DNA of 49,814 nt from CAXBCP01 sp963974055 (GCA_963974055.1 CAXBCP010000033.1:1-49814); one strand, 5' to 3'. Positions 22,290 to 31,412 are shown, numbered from the stretch's first letter. Notes: generated from the sequence alone by a model not told the origin. Translations and numbers: made by a program.

Positions 22290-23288
22290 TCAGCCCAGGG
22301 TGGGATCGAGGATGATCTTGCCGACGCCGGGATCGCTTTCCATCAGCGCATGCATGGCCGGGGCCTCGGACAGCGGCACCACACGGTCGATAATGACCTT
22401 CAGGTTGCCCTGCGCCGCCGCATCGAAGCAGGGCAAAGCGTCCTGCGCCTTGCTGCGCGGATTCCCCATCAGGGTAAGCTGGCGGCCGTACACGGTCGCG
22501 AAGTTGACCGGAACCACCGGGCCGCCATGGGCGCCCGCAGTGACCATCCGGCCCTGCTGTTTCAGGCTTTCGATACCGAGCGGGCAGGTCTCCGGACTGG
22601 CGATATTGTCGTAGAACAGATCGACCCCGGTCCCGCCGGTAATTTCCATGACGGCGTCTTTCAGATTCACGGCGCTGTAATCGATGACATGATCGGCACC
22701 GAGCCCGGTGCCGGTCGCAGCGCGCGCCGCACTGCCGGCGGCGGCAATAACCGTCGCCCCCGCCGCCTTTGCGAGCTGTATACCGATCGAACCCAGATTT
22801 CCCGCCGCCCCCAGGATCAAAACCGACTGGCCGGCTTTCAGTTCGCCCATGTTGAACAGCAGGTTATAGGCAACCGGCCCGTGCCTCGAAATGACCGTCG
22901 CTTCGGCGAAGCCCACCTCATCGCGCACTTTCACACAGCTTGCCGCCGGCGCACGCGTCAGTTCGGCATCGCCGCCATGGCATTCGATCCCGTAGCGCCC
23001 GCCCCCCGGCATTCCCATGGTCACGGACACCCGGTCGCCGATGGCGAAGTCCGTCACGTTGCTGCCGGTCGCGACGACGATGCCGGACGGATCGACGCCA
23101 AGCACATGCGGCGGCGTGACGCCGTAATGCGGCGCCGTTCCCGCCCGGATCGCGACGTCGAGCACCCGGTTCACGGATACCGCATGGACTTCGATCACCA
23201 GGTCGTCGGGGCCCGCAACGGGATCCGGCAGGTCTTCGTAGTGAAGGACGTCCGGAACACCGAACGCATTGAAGATCATCGCTTTCAT
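22290..23288 (-). CDS. Zinc-independent MDR-family NADPH:quinone oxidoreductase-like protein
   Basis: The 332-residue product is a medium-chain dehydrogenase/reductase of the quinone oxidoreductase type. It starts MKAMIFNAFGVPDVL, has the N-terminal GroES-like fold with VLGVDPSGIVVATGS, and the Rossmann motif LILGAAGNLGSIGIQLAK for NADPH. The structural and catalytic zinc Cys sets of alcohol dehydrogenases are missing. The start at 23288 is the conserved one; a longer frame to 23363 has no support. It follows the amidase gene with a 22-bp gap and forms an operon with it and the aldolase gene. Confidence 0.9.
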   Translation of the reverse strand: MKAMIFNAFGVPDVLHYEDLPDPVAGPDDLVIEVHAVSVNRVLDVAIRAGTAPHYGVTPPHVLGVDPSGIVVATGSNVTDFAIGDRVSVTMGMPGGGRYGIECHGGDAELTRAPAASCVKVRDEVGFAEATVISRHGPVAYNLLFNMGELKAGQSVLILGAAGNLGSIGIQLAKAAGATVIAAAGSAARAATGTGLGADHVIDYSAVNLKDAVMEITGGTGVDLFYDNIASPETCPLGIESLKQQGRMVTAGAHGGPVVPVNFATVYGRQLTLMGNPRSKAQDALPCFDAAAQGNLKVIIDRVVPLSEAPAMHALMESDPGVGKIILDPTLG

Positions 23289-23310
23289 GTATCGTTCCCC
23301 GGTCGCGCGA

Positions 23311-24663
23311 TCAGGCGTCGAACAGCGGCAGGATTCCGCCTGCCACCGCGAACAGGTCTGCATCCTCGTCCCAGTAGCCCGTCACCTGGAGCCCGAGCGG
23401 CAGGCCTTCGTCCTGCAGGACCGGCAGCGAAAGGGACGGCATGCCGATCAGCGACGTGTGCACGGTAAAAAGCGGGTCGCCGGTCCATCCCAGGCCCTTG
23501 GGCGCTGCACCGGGCGCCGACAGGGTCACGAAGGCGTCGAAGCTTCCCTTTAACGCGGCATAGTCGGCGCGCGCGCGCTCGCGTTCGGCCAGCAGGCCGC
23601 GGAATTCTTCCTGGGACATCGACACCGCCTGTTTCAGGCGGCCATGCGCGCTTTCGCTGAGACCCGCCGGGTCCATGTCGCGGTTATAGGTGTTGAGCGG
23701 CCAGCGGCCTTCCCAGGCATTGATATCCATCGACAGTTTCATGGCATTGGCGATGGTGTCCTCCAGGCCGGCGACCGCGCTGTCGGAATTGCGGTCGACG
23801 ACCTCGATCCCGGCGGCGGACATAGCATCCTTCGCCCGCTGCCATTCGGCCTTCGCCTGGTCCGTGGCGTTGGCCCAGCCCGCCGTTTCCAGCATGCCGA
23901 TGCGCGCCGGTTTTCGGGCGGCCGGCAGTTCCATGGGCCCGGTGACGCCGACATATCCGGCATCGCCGCCGGCGCGGGACGTGATTTCACGGGTCATCGA
24001 CCAGGTTTCGGCAAGGCTGGCCGCGATGATCCCGGTCGAACTCTGGCTGAACCCGTCATGGCTGCCGCCGCGGTTGATACCGCCGACGCTCGGCTTGTAG
24101 CCATAGACGCCGCAATAGCCGGCCGGGCGAATGGTGGATCCGATAACCTGGGACCCCAGCGCGCCCGCAACCATGCCCGCCGCAACCGACGCGGCCGAAC
24201 CGCTGCTCGATCCGCCCGGGGTTCTCTCCAGGTCCCAGGGGTTTCGCGTTTCGCCGGGATGGGTCGCCGCGAACTCGGTCGTCACCGTTTTACCGACAAC
24301 GACGGCGCCGGCTTCGCGCAGGGCGGCCACCGCCGCACAGTCCCGGCCGCCGTGATACCCCTTGAACAGGGGCGAGCCCTGTTCGGTGCCGAGCTCCGCG
24401 GTTTCCATGATGTCCTTCACGCCGATGGGCATCCCGTCGAGCGGCGACAGCGGCGCACCGGCCTTCCAGCGGGCGGTGGATTCGTCGGCCGCCGCACGGG
24501 CGGAGTCCAGCCCCGTGACCACGAATGCCTTCACGTCGCCGTCGAGACGCTCTATTTCCGCGATGCAGCGGTCGAGGAAAGCACGCGGGGTGTCCGATCC
24601 GTCGGCGAAATTCGCCGTGGCGTCGAAATAAGGCCGGGATTCAGGTTTGTTCTCTGTCGCCAT
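23311..24663 (-). CDS. Amidase signature family protein
   Basis: The 450-residue product has the Ser-cisSer-Lys catalytic set of the amidase signature family: the Lys in PIGVKDIME, the Gly/Ser-rich GGSSSGSAASVAAG, and the following GSTIRPAGYCG that supplies the nucleophilic Ser region. Family members hydrolyse amides such as aryl or acyl amides to the acid and ammonia. The ATG at 24661-24663 has AAGGAGA upstream. It lies between the aldolase and oxidoreductase genes in a three-gene minus-strand operon. An amide as entry substrate of the local pathway is plausible but not shown. Confidence 0.93.
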   Translation of the reverse strand: MATENKPESRPYFDATANFADGSDTPRAFLDRCIAEIERLDGDVKAFVVTGLDSARAAADESTARWKAGAPLSPLDGMPIGVKDIMETAELGTEQGSPLFKGYHGGRDCAAVAALREAGAVVVGKTVTTEFAATHPGETRNPWDLERTPGGSSSGSAASVAAGMVAGALGSQVIGSTIRPAGYCGVYGYKPSVGGINRGGSHDGFSQSSTGIIAASLAETWSMTREITSRAGGDAGYVGVTGPMELPAARKPARIGMLETAGWANATDQAKAEWQRAKDAMSAAGIEVVDRNSDSAVAGLEDTIANAMKLSMDINAWEGRWPLNTYNRDMDPAGLSESAHGRLKQAVSMSQEEFRGLLAERERARADYAALKGSFDAFVTLSAPGAAPKGLGWTGDPLFTVHTSLIGMPSLSLPVLQDEGLPLGLQVTGYWDEDADLFAVAGGILPLFDA

Positions 24664-24700
24664 TTGTCGTTCTCCTTGTCAATAATATGGGCGCGCCGGT

Positions 24701-25564
24701 TCAGGCGCGGCCGCTGAGTTCCAGACCTTTTTCAAGGTCGTCATAGCTTCGCGCAGGCGCCGCCATCAGGAAACGGTAGCCCTGATCTATCAGGTCCTGC
24801 GTATTCTGTGCCGTCGCATGGGGGTGCCCCACGATGGTGTCGTGCCGCTTGCAGATATCGACCACCTGCGCCATCGCGCTCAGCAGTTCGGGATGGTCGT
24901 ATTGCCGCGGAAAGCCGAGTTCCTGCCCCAGATCGCCTTCGCCGATCAGAACGGCGCCGATACCGGGCACGTTTTCGAGCATGTCGGACAGATTCTCGAT
25001 GCCCTTGGTGTCTTCTATCTGCAGGATCACGAAAACCTCGCCGTTCGGGTCGAGCGGCCAGACGTCGGCCTTGCTGTAATATTCCTGCTGGGTCAGCCCC
25101 CAATACCGCGCCGCGCGCACCGGACCGTCGCCCCGGATGCCCTGCGGCTCATAGAGCGGCTTGTCCTTCAGCCGCGGATAGCGGCACGCGGCGACGGCGT
25201 TATAGGCCTCATCGACGGTGCTGATATGCGGCCAGACGACGCCATAAACGCCCGTATCCAGCGCCTGTTTCGCATGCCACTGGCCTTTTTCGACGCCGTT
25301 GACCGGCACGCGGACGAGCGGCGTCACCGGCGGTGCGATCGATCCGCTATCGGCGATGCGGCGGCGCTCCAGCATGTACTGGAGCGAATCCCGGAGCGCG
25401 ACGATATCCCATCCGAGGTGTTCGCCTTCATAGACGACGCCGTCGTATTTGGTTGCGGCCATTGCCATCGCGGTCTGGACGTCCATGGGCGCAAAGCAGG
25501 AAAACGAATGCCCCCCGTTTTCGAGGGCGCCGATAATTCCATTCAGTCTGGGAAGCTGAGCCAT
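24701..25564 (-). CDS. HpcH/HpaI aldolase family protein
   Basis: The 287-residue product is a class II pyruvate aldolase-like TIM barrel. Metal and substrate residues appear in ILQIEDTKGIENL (Glu) and IGEGDLGQELG (Asp), and the barrel phrase YDGVVYEGEHLGWD is typical of the family. Members cleave 4-hydroxy-2-oxo acids such as those at the end of hydroxyphenylacetate breakdown. The start at 25564 (MAQLPRLNG) is preferred over a frame start at 25612. It is first in the operon with the amidase (37-bp gap) and is divergent from the enoyl-CoA hydratase gene across 170 bp. Confidence 0.92.
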   Translation of the reverse strand: MAQLPRLNGIIGALENGGHSFSCFAPMDVQTAMAMAATKYDGVVYEGEHLGWDIVALRDSLQYMLERRRIADSGSIAPPVTPLVRVPVNGVEKGQWHAKQALDTGVYGVVWPHISTVDEAYNAVAACRYPRLKDKPLYEPQGIRGDGPVRAARYWGLTQQEYYSKADVWPLDPNGEVFVILQIEDTKGIENLSDMLENVPGIGAVLIGEGDLGQELGFPRQYDHPELLSAMAQVVDICKRHDTIVGHPHATAQNTQDLIDQGYRFLMAAPARSYDDLEKGLELSGRA

Positions 25565-25586
25565 TTTGCGTTTTATTCCTTGTGTC

Positions 25587-25610
25587 GCAGGATATCGCTT
25601 GTTCTCCTGC
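25587..25610. promoter_or_regulatory. Inverted repeat in the aldolase/enoyl-CoA hydratase divergent region
   Basis: GCAGGA at 25587-25592 and TCCTGC at 25605-25610 are perfect 6-bp arms separated by 12 bp, in the 170-bp gap between the divergent aldolase and hydratase genes. The reverse strand also offers AGGAG-type sequence here. It could be an operator; symmetry and position are the only evidence. Confidence 0.3.
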
Positions 25611-25734
25611 AATATGCCGGATGCGCCGTATCAAACCAAGACGGGCGGGACCGAAATGTTCGACGCGATCGTTCCAAAGCGCGGCCGGAAACATTACAAC
25701 GGTCGCCTGTTTTCCCGGATTGCTGGAGAAGAAG

Positions 25735-26547
25735 ATGGCTGCCGACACCACCGCCCCGGGTTGCCCGGACACCGAACTGGTAGAAACGTCGCTTGCGAAC
25801 GGCGTCGCCGTGATCGCCCTGAACCGGCCGGACAAGCGAAACGCGATCAATAACGACATGCGCGCCGACCTGAATGCCGTGCTGGACTGGGCCGACCAGT
25901 CGCCGGACGTGCTGGCGGTCGTGCTCACCGGCCGCGGCAAGGGCTTCTGCGCCGGCGGCGACATCGCGGCGATGCGCGAGCGCCTGTCCGCCCCCGCCGG
26001 CCGGGTCGGCATCAACGGCTGGCAGCGCCAGCGGCGCACGCACCACCTGCTGACACGGCTGCACGATCTGCCGAAACCGACAATCGCCGCGGTGAACGGC
26101 GCCGCTGCGGGGCTCGGCTGCGACCTCGCCCTGTGCTGCGATTTCGTGATCGGGTCGCGCGACGCGACATTCGTGATGAGCTACGTGTTGCGCGGGCTCA
26201 TTCCGGATGGCGGCGGAATGTATTTCCTGCCGCGCCGGGTCGGCCTGGCGCGCGCGAAGGAGCTTATTTTCTCCGGCCGGATGCTGAGCGCGGATGAAGC
26301 CCTGTCGATCAACATGATCGAAAAGGTCTCCGATCCGGATTCGCTGATCGATGACGCCGTCGCCATGGCGCAGTCGATGACGGTCGGATCGGCGGATGCG
26401 CTCGCCCTTGCCAAGTCGATCATGAACCAGAGCTTCGAATCCACGGCCGAAGAGGTTTTCAACCTGGGCAGCCAGGCGCAGGGCATCTGTTACACGACCG
26501 ATTCCCACCGCGACGCGGTGAGCGCGTTTCTCGACCGGAAAAAATAG
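25735..26547 (+). CDS. Enoyl-CoA hydratase/isomerase family protein
   Basis: The 270-residue product is a crotonase-fold enzyme. The oxyanion-hole segments are ALNRPDKRNAINNDM and GKGFCAGGDIAAM in the N-half, and NGAAAGLGCDLALCCDF in the middle; the acid-base region reads GLIPDGGGMYFLPRRVG. Such enzymes hydrate or isomerise enoyl-CoA esters. The ATG at 25735 has GGAGA upstream, and a frame start at 25582 is not supported. The next gene, an acyl-CoA synthetase, begins 1 bp after its stop, so activation and hydration of the same acid are probably linked. Confidence 0.94.
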   Translation: MAADTTAPGCPDTELVETSLANGVAVIALNRPDKRNAINNDMRADLNAVLDWADQSPDVLAVVLTGRGKGFCAGGDIAAMRERLSAPAGRVGINGWQRQRRTHHLLTRLHDLPKPTIAAVNGAAAGLGCDLALCCDFVIGSRDATFVMSYVLRGLIPDGGGMYFLPRRVGLARAKELIFSGRMLSADEALSINMIEKVSDPDSLIDDAVAMAQSMTVGSADALALAKSIMNQSFESTAEEVFNLGSQAQGICYTTDSHRDAVSAFLDRKK

Positions 26548-26548
26548 G

Positions 26549-28657
26549 GTGGCGCAGCCTTCCGTCGACCGGCCGCCCCTCGACCGCCTGTTCCGGCCGC
26601 GCAGCGTCGCCATCATCGGCGCGTCGACCGACCCGGTCAAAATCGCCGGGCGGCCGCTCCGGTTTCTGGTGAAGCACGGCTTTACCGGCGATATCTGGCC
26701 GGTTAATCCGAACGCTACGGAGATCGACGGCCTCCCCTGCTATCCCGACATCGAAAGCCTGCCGGGCGCGCCGGACCTGGCCATGGTGCTGGTCGGCCCC
26801 GCCCACGCCGAAAATGCGGTCCGGGCGCTGCAAAAGACCGGCGCCGGGGTCGCGGTCGTTCTGGCCGGCGGGTTCGCGGAGACCGGCGCCGACGGCATTC
26901 GCCGCCAGCAGGCGTTGCGCGAGGCCGCCGGCGACATGCGTCTGCTCGGGCCGAATACCATCGGGCTGCTGAACATGACCGACGGGATCACCCTGTCGGC
27001 GTCAGGCGCGCTGGATGTGGAAGACCGGATTGCAGGCGGCATCGCCATCGTGTCGCAAAGCGGCGGTATCCTGGGTTCGCTGCTGTCGCGCGCTACGGCG
27101 CAGGGGATCGGCCTGTCGCATCTTGTCGCCACCGGCAATGAGGCGGATATCGACGTCGGCGACGCCGTGGCCTATCTCGCACGCGACGCATCGACCCGCG
27201 TGATCGCGCTTTACCTCGAGACCCTGCGCAAGCCTGAAACATTCCGGCATGCGGCCAGGCTGGCAGCGGAGAACGGCAAGAAGCTCGTGGCGTTCAAGGT
27301 CGGCCGGTCGGAAGCGGGCGCGCGCTCCGCCGCGTCCCATACCGGGGCGCTTGCCGGCGAAGACCGCGTCTTCGATGCCTTTTTCCGCCGGATCGGGGCG
27401 ATCCGGGTCGACCGCTATTCGGACCTGATCGATGTGCCCGCGGCGCTCGCGACGGCGCCCGGGCTGGCGGGGAACCGCATCGCGGTCGTCACCCATACCG
27501 GCGGCGCCGCGGGACTGGTCGCCGATGCCTGCGGCATGGCGGGATTCGACACCCCGCCCCCGGGAGCGGAAACCGCAAAACGGCTGAGCGCCGTCCTGCA
27601 GGATGACGGCTTCGCGCCCGACCGCAACCCGGTCGACCTCACCCTCGCCGGGCTGGACCCGGAGGTAACGTTCGGCGCCATCCGCGCCCTGGCCGAAAGC
27701 GACGATTACGACGCCGTCATTGCAGTCGCCGGGTCTTCGTCGGTCGGCCGGCCGCACCTCGTCGCCGACCCGGTGATCCGGGCAATGGAGACGATGACCA
27801 AGCCGCTTGTCGTCTATACCAGCCCGTCCGCGCCGGGAATCGTGAAACGCCTTAACGCCGCAGGCGTACCGGCATTCGATTCCCCCGAGACCTGCGCGAC
27901 GGTGCTCGCCGCACTGCGGTACGCGCCGCCGGATTATGCCGGCACGCCGTCCCCGCCAGCGGAACCGCAACCTGCGCCACGGAATCCTTTCGCCGGCCGC
28001 AGCGGTCCCCTGAACGAGGCCGAAGCCAAACAGCTTTTCGCCGCTTTCGGCATTCCGCCGGTCCGCGAATGCGTCGTGGCATCCCCCGCGGACGCGCCGG
28101 CGGCAGCGGATACGCTGGGCGCACGGGTGGTGGTCAAAATGCTGTCGCGCGACCTGCTGCATAAAACAGAAATCGGCGGCGTCAGGCTGAACGTATCGCC
28201 GGACGAGACGGCATCGTGCTGCGCCGATATCGCCGCGGCGGCAGCGAAAGCCGGCGTCCGGGATATTGAAGGCTACCTGCTCCAGGAACAGATCAGCGGT
28301 GCGGTCGAGATCATTGTCGGCTTCCGGCGCGACCCGACGCTCGGTCCCGCAATCCTCGTCGGCGCCGGCGGCACATTGTCCGAACTGTACCGGGACTCGG
28401 AAATCTGCCTTTTGCCGACCAGCGGCGCGGAAATTCGCGATGCAATCGCCCGCCTTAAGATTTCGGCGCTCCTGGATGGATATCGCGGGAACCCCGCCGC
28501 CGATACTCACGCCCTCGTCGAGGCGGTTCAGCGGTTCGCCGGAATGTGCACGACCCTGGGCGACGACCTGGTGGAAGCCGAAATAAACCCGCTATTCGTC
28601 AAAGCCGCGGAAGATGGCGTCGCGGCGGCGGACGGGGTCGTCGTGTTCAGGGATTGA
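26549..28657 (+). CDS. Acyl-CoA synthetase, ADP-forming (fused alpha and beta domains)
   Basis: The 702-residue product has the fused layout of ADP-forming acetyl/acyl-CoA synthetases. An N-terminal CoA-binding Rossmann domain covers about residues 10-110 (FRPRSVAIIGASTDP), then two ligase-like domains with the catalytic His at residue 264 (ASHTGALAGEDRVFDAFF), then an ATP-grasp domain from about 480 to 700 (LNEAEAKQLFAAFGIP, EINPLFV). It makes acyl-CoA from an acid, ATP and CoA with ADP and phosphate. The start is GTG at 26549, 1 bp after the enoyl-CoA hydratase stop. Its last 11 bp overlap the end of the convergent methyltransferase gene. Confidence 0.93.
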   Translation: MAQPSVDRPPLDRLFRPRSVAIIGASTDPVKIAGRPLRFLVKHGFTGDIWPVNPNATEIDGLPCYPDIESLPGAPDLAMVLVGPAHAENAVRALQKTGAGVAVVLAGGFAETGADGIRRQQALREAAGDMRLLGPNTIGLLNMTDGITLSASGALDVEDRIAGGIAIVSQSGGILGSLLSRATAQGIGLSHLVATGNEADIDVGDAVAYLARDASTRVIALYLETLRKPETFRHAARLAAENGKKLVAFKVGRSEAGARSAASHTGALAGEDRVFDAFFRRIGAIRVDRYSDLIDVPAALATAPGLAGNRIAVVTHTGGAAGLVADACGMAGFDTPPPGAETAKRLSAVLQDDGFAPDRNPVDLTLAGLDPEVTFGAIRALAESDDYDAVIAVAGSSSVGRPHLVADPVIRAMETMTKPLVVYTSPSAPGIVKRLNAAGVPAFDSPETCATVLAALRYAPPDYAGTPSPPAEPQPAPRNPFAGRSGPLNEAEAKQLFAAFGIPPVRECVVASPADAPAAADTLGARVVVKMLSRDLLHKTEIGGVRLNVSPDETASCCADIAAAAAKAGVRDIEGYLLQEQISGAVEIIVGFRRDPTLGPAILVGAGGTLSELYRDSEICLLPTSGAEIRDAIARLKISALLDGYRGNPAADTHALVEAVQRFAGMCTTLGDDLVEAEINPLFVKAAEDGVAAADGVVVFRD

Positions 28658-29546
28658 GCGGCTTTTCGAGCGGCTTTTCGAACTGCGCCACCAGGCACAT
28701 GCCGAATTTCCGTTTCAGATAGCGGTCGAGACAGTTCGGAATACCGGGCAGAATCTTCTTTTCGTACTGGGTCACCACGAAACCGGTGGGCCGCAGCTTT
28801 GCGCCCGTCAGGCAGTCCGCCATTTCCCTGCGGGAGAAATAGCGGTGGAAATACCCGTCGGTATAAAGGTCCTGAACGCCGTGGATGGTATAGCCGCGAA
28901 ACAGATAGCCCTTGAAGACAAGCCAGTAGAGACCGAGCAGGTAGTAAACCAGGCTGTTCCGGTAATAGACCATGATGAGGCTTTTTCCGCCGGGCCTGAG
29001 AACCCGGTGAACCTGTTCGAGCGCATTTTCGAACGTCTCGGTGTGGTGCAGGACCCCCCAGGAAAACACGAAATCGAAGCTATCCGATTCCAGCGGCAGC
29101 TTTTCGACGTCGCACCGGATAACGTCGACATCGAGGCCCTGCGAAGCGGCATTTTTCCGGGTCAGGTCGACGGCTGTCTGCGTCAGGTCCACGGCGGTGA
29201 CATGGGCGCCGTGCTTCGCAATCCGCGTCGCCAGCGCGCCGGAGCCGCAACCGATATCCAGCACCTTCAGACCGTCGAATTGCTGCCAGTCCATTTCGCC
29301 CCGGAGGAACGGGCTCTGGCGGAGGATCATGTCCTCGATCTCGGTCAGCGCTTCGGGCGATTCCGGCAACCGTTCTTCGGCTTCCCAGTCGGCATAGGTC
29401 ATGGGCTTGGTTTCCCACCACACCTTGTTCCGCTGCTGACCGACAACCGTCGTGTCCTCTGCCTGCTCGCGCGTGGACAGGAACGGGTTTGCGGCGCCTC
29501 TGGGCGCGCCGTCGCCGCGGTTGCCGCTGTCTGGTTTGTCAGTCAC
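28647..29546 (-). CDS. SAM-dependent class I methyltransferase
   Basis: The 299-residue product has a class I methyltransferase domain with SAM motif VLDIGCGSGALATRIAKHG at about residue 95, the acidic loop VTAVDLT, and the post-motif FDFVFSWGVLHHTE. Its C-terminal third has a hydrophobic region (NSLVYYLLGLYWLVFKGYLF) that may touch the membrane. The C-terminus contains a 12-bp duplication, reading EKPLEKPL. It overlaps the glycosyltransferase gene by 4 bp (start 29546, stop 29543), so the pair are co-translated and probably modify a surface glycan or lipid. Confidence 0.9.
   Translation of the reverse strand: MTDKPDSGNRGDGAPRGAANPFLSTREQAEDTTVVGQQRNKVWWETKPMTYADWEAEERLPESPEALTEIEDMILRQSPFLRGEMDWQQFDGLKVLDIGCGSGALATRIAKHGAHVTAVDLTQTAVDLTRKNAASQGLDVDVIRCDVEKLPLESDSFDFVFSWGVLHHTETFENALEQVHRVLRPGGKSLIMVYYRNSLVYYLLGLYWLVFKGYLFRGYTIHGVQDLYTDGYFHRYFSRREMADCLTGAKLRPTGFVVTQYEKKILPGIPNCLDRYLKRKFGMCLVAQFEKPLEKPLNP
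28656..28679. repeat. 12-bp tandem duplication at the methyltransferase C-terminus
   Basis: GAGCGGCTTTTC occurs twice in direct tandem. On the minus strand it encodes EKPL twice near the end of the methyltransferase. The end of the convergent acyl-CoA synthetase gene falls at its left edge, so the repeat lies in both gene ends. The 12-bp unit keeps the frame. Confidence 0.85.
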
Positions 29547-30502
29547 TCAGTCGCCTCGTCCGTTGATACCGGATCCGGGGAAATAAAGTCCGGGCGTTCG
29601 ACCGCGCCGTCCATCCGGATGCACAGGATGGATATAACATGAATGGGGATTCGGAAGACCGTTACGATGGCCCGTGCGTAATTCCCGGCGCCCCGGTGCG
29701 CATTCGACGCCTGAATGCAGATGATCGCCGCCCGCAAAATCGCGGTATAGCGGGGCCGTTTCCCCCGCCCCCGCAGCGCCGGAAGGTGACGGAAAAGGAT
29801 GCGGAGCGCCGCCCGGCGGCGAAGCTCGACCTGGCTGGTAATGCTGTTCGCCGTCACGTGGTAGCGCATCAACGCTTCCGGAAAGACGTGGTGACGCGTT
29901 GCGGGATTGCCGATGACCGCCAGCCATAATTCGTAGTCCTGCCCCGATCGCAGCGAGGGATCGAAACCGCCGGCATCGAGCAGGGCCTGACGCCGCGCCA
30001 CGACGGTCGATGTGGCGATATACCCGCGCAGAAAATAATCGAAAAGCGGATCGGGTCGATGGCTGAAATGCCGGGCACAGGAAATGTAATCCGAACGCCC
30101 GCCTTCGAGACGCAGATAGTCGTGGGAAACCAGGTCGGCGGTCTCGCCGTTCAGGATGTCAATGCTGCGCGCAAGCTTTTCCGACAGCCATTCGTCGTCG
30201 GCGTCCAGAAAGGCGACAAAGGTGCCGCCGGCAGACAACAGCCCGAGGTTGCGGGCGGCGCCGGCGCCGAGATTTTCCTGGCTCAGAATTCTGATCGCGC
30301 AGGAACCGGCGTTCGCGGCGTACTGCTCGGCAATCGCCAGGGTCCGGTCGCGCGACCCGTCATCGACCACCACAATTTCATGCGGCGTCACCGTTTGCGC
30401 CAGCACGCTGTCGATGGCGCGGCCCAGCGTCGCCTCCGCCTGGTATGCCGGGATGATGATACTGATATCGGCGGGTCGTGCAGGATAGACTTGTGAATTC
30501 AA
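29543..30502 (-). CDS. Family 2 glycosyltransferase
   Basis: The 319-residue product is a GT-A fold glycosyltransferase. The nucleotide-sugar site reads ISIIIPAYQAEATLG and IVVVDDGSRDRT, with the DXD motif in AFLDADDEWL, and the acceptor part has GGFDPSLRSGQDYELWL. No membrane segment is present, so it is a soluble or peripheral enzyme acting at the inner face. The ATG at 30500-30502 is the first start. It forms a pair with the downstream methyltransferase. The sugar donor is not known. Confidence 0.92.
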   Translation of the reverse strand: MNSQVYPARPADISIIIPAYQAEATLGRAIDSVLAQTVTPHEIVVVDDGSRDRTLAIAEQYAANAGSCAIRILSQENLGAGAARNLGLLSAGGTFVAFLDADDEWLSEKLARSIDILNGETADLVSHDYLRLEGGRSDYISCARHFSHRPDPLFDYFLRGYIATSTVVARRQALLDAGGFDPSLRSGQDYELWLAVIGNPATRHHVFPEALMRYHVTANSITSQVELRRRAALRILFRHLPALRGRGKRPRYTAILRAAIICIQASNAHRGAGNYARAIVTVFRIPIHVISILCIRMDGAVERPDFISPDPVSTDEATE

Positions 30503-30637
30503 CGTCGGGCCATGACTGTTCCGGGATTCTTCGTGTTAGCCATAGTCGATATCGCAGACAGACGAAAGCGTGCGGGTAGAGGGCGGCGTTGCAGCGATTG
30601 TATAAGAACGCCGTCCCCCTTGATTTCTTCAGAATTA

Positions 30638-30655
30638 TAGTATCAAATGGTACTA
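30638..30655. promoter_or_regulatory. Imperfect palindrome upstream of the AhpD-like gene, candidate operator
   Basis: TAGTATCAAATGGTACTA is symmetric in 5 of the 6 outer pairs on each side. It lies 40 bp before the AhpD-like gene at 30695 in a 192-bp gap between divergent genes, where AT-rich sequence suggests the promoter. Function is inferred from symmetry and place. Confidence 0.35.
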
Positions 30656-30694
30656 ATATCGCCTGAAACAAGATGATATCGGAGGAGACCAGCC

Positions 30695-31378
30695 ATGCCC
30701 AAACAACGCATCAGTTACATCGACCCCGACACGATCTCGGATCCCGACATGCAGGCCGAACTTGAACGCTGCCGCGTACGCGGCACGCCGCGCCCCGAAA
30801 GCCAGGCAATCCGCGCCCACGTCCCGGCGACATTCTGGTCGTTCGCAAAGACCTGGCAATCCGTGTTCCACGAAGGCGTCTGCGATCACACCATCAAGGA
30901 ACTTTGCCGGGTTTACGTATCGCACTCGGTCAAGTGCGAGTTCTGCGGCAATCAACGCTCCATACAGTCCCGGGAAAAGGGCCTTGTGGAAGACGATTAT
31001 TTCGATCTTCTGAATTTCGAAAAATCCGAACGCTACGACGCCCGGCAGAAAGCGGCCCTGCGCTACACCGAGGCCATCGTCTGGGACCTGGAATGCGACG
31101 ATGCCCTGTGGGCAGCGCTCTACGAACACTATACCGAAGCCGAAATCGTGGAGATGGGCTATTTCGTCGCCATCACCATGGGTCAGCAACGCTGGCTCCG
31201 GACGCTGAACATCGACCACCATCAGGTCCTTGTCGGCACCGACGCGTCGATGGCGCCCGGCGCCGAGACCCCGGAAGACTGGGAAAGGATGAAGGCGTCG
31301 CCGGACTACTGGGCGACCCGCGACCATCCGATCGCAGCGGGCAGGAAGGAGATCGTCGGTTCCGACGCCGCCGAGTAA
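30695..31378 (+). CDS. Carboxymuconolactone decarboxylase/AhpD-family protein
   Basis: The 227-residue product carries the redox CxxC of the AhpD-like fold at C81 and C84 (VKCEFCGNQRS), followed by the helices YTEAIVWDLECDDALWAAL and YFVAITMGQQRW. Family members are peroxidase partners or decarboxylases. Both Cys are TGC codons, so unlike the GST it shows no sign of selenocysteine use. The ATG at 30695 has TCGGAGGAG upstream. It stands alone, with an imperfect palindrome in its promoter region. Confidence 0.88.
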   Translation: MPKQRISYIDPDTISDPDMQAELERCRVRGTPRPESQAIRAHVPATFWSFAKTWQSVFHEGVCDHTIKELCRVYVSHSVKCEFCGNQRSIQSREKGLVEDDYFDLLNFEKSERYDARQKAALRYTEAIVWDLECDDALWAALYEHYTEAEIVEMGYFVAITMGQQRWLRTLNIDHHQVLVGTDASMAPGAETPEDWERMKASPDYWATRDHPIAAGRKEIVGSDAAE

Positions 31379-31412
31379 GCCCTTCCATTCGATCCATGCG
31401 CTCTGCGATTGA

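Noticed and set aside
30657..30669. Exact 13-mer TATCGCCTGAAAC shared with 36517-36529, both in promoter regions
   Set aside because: Several random 13-base matches are expected in 50 kb, so it is not strong evidence for a shared operator.
30695..31378. AhpD-like protein as a second selenoprotein
   Set aside because: Both active-site positions are TGC codons and there is no internal TGA in the frame.
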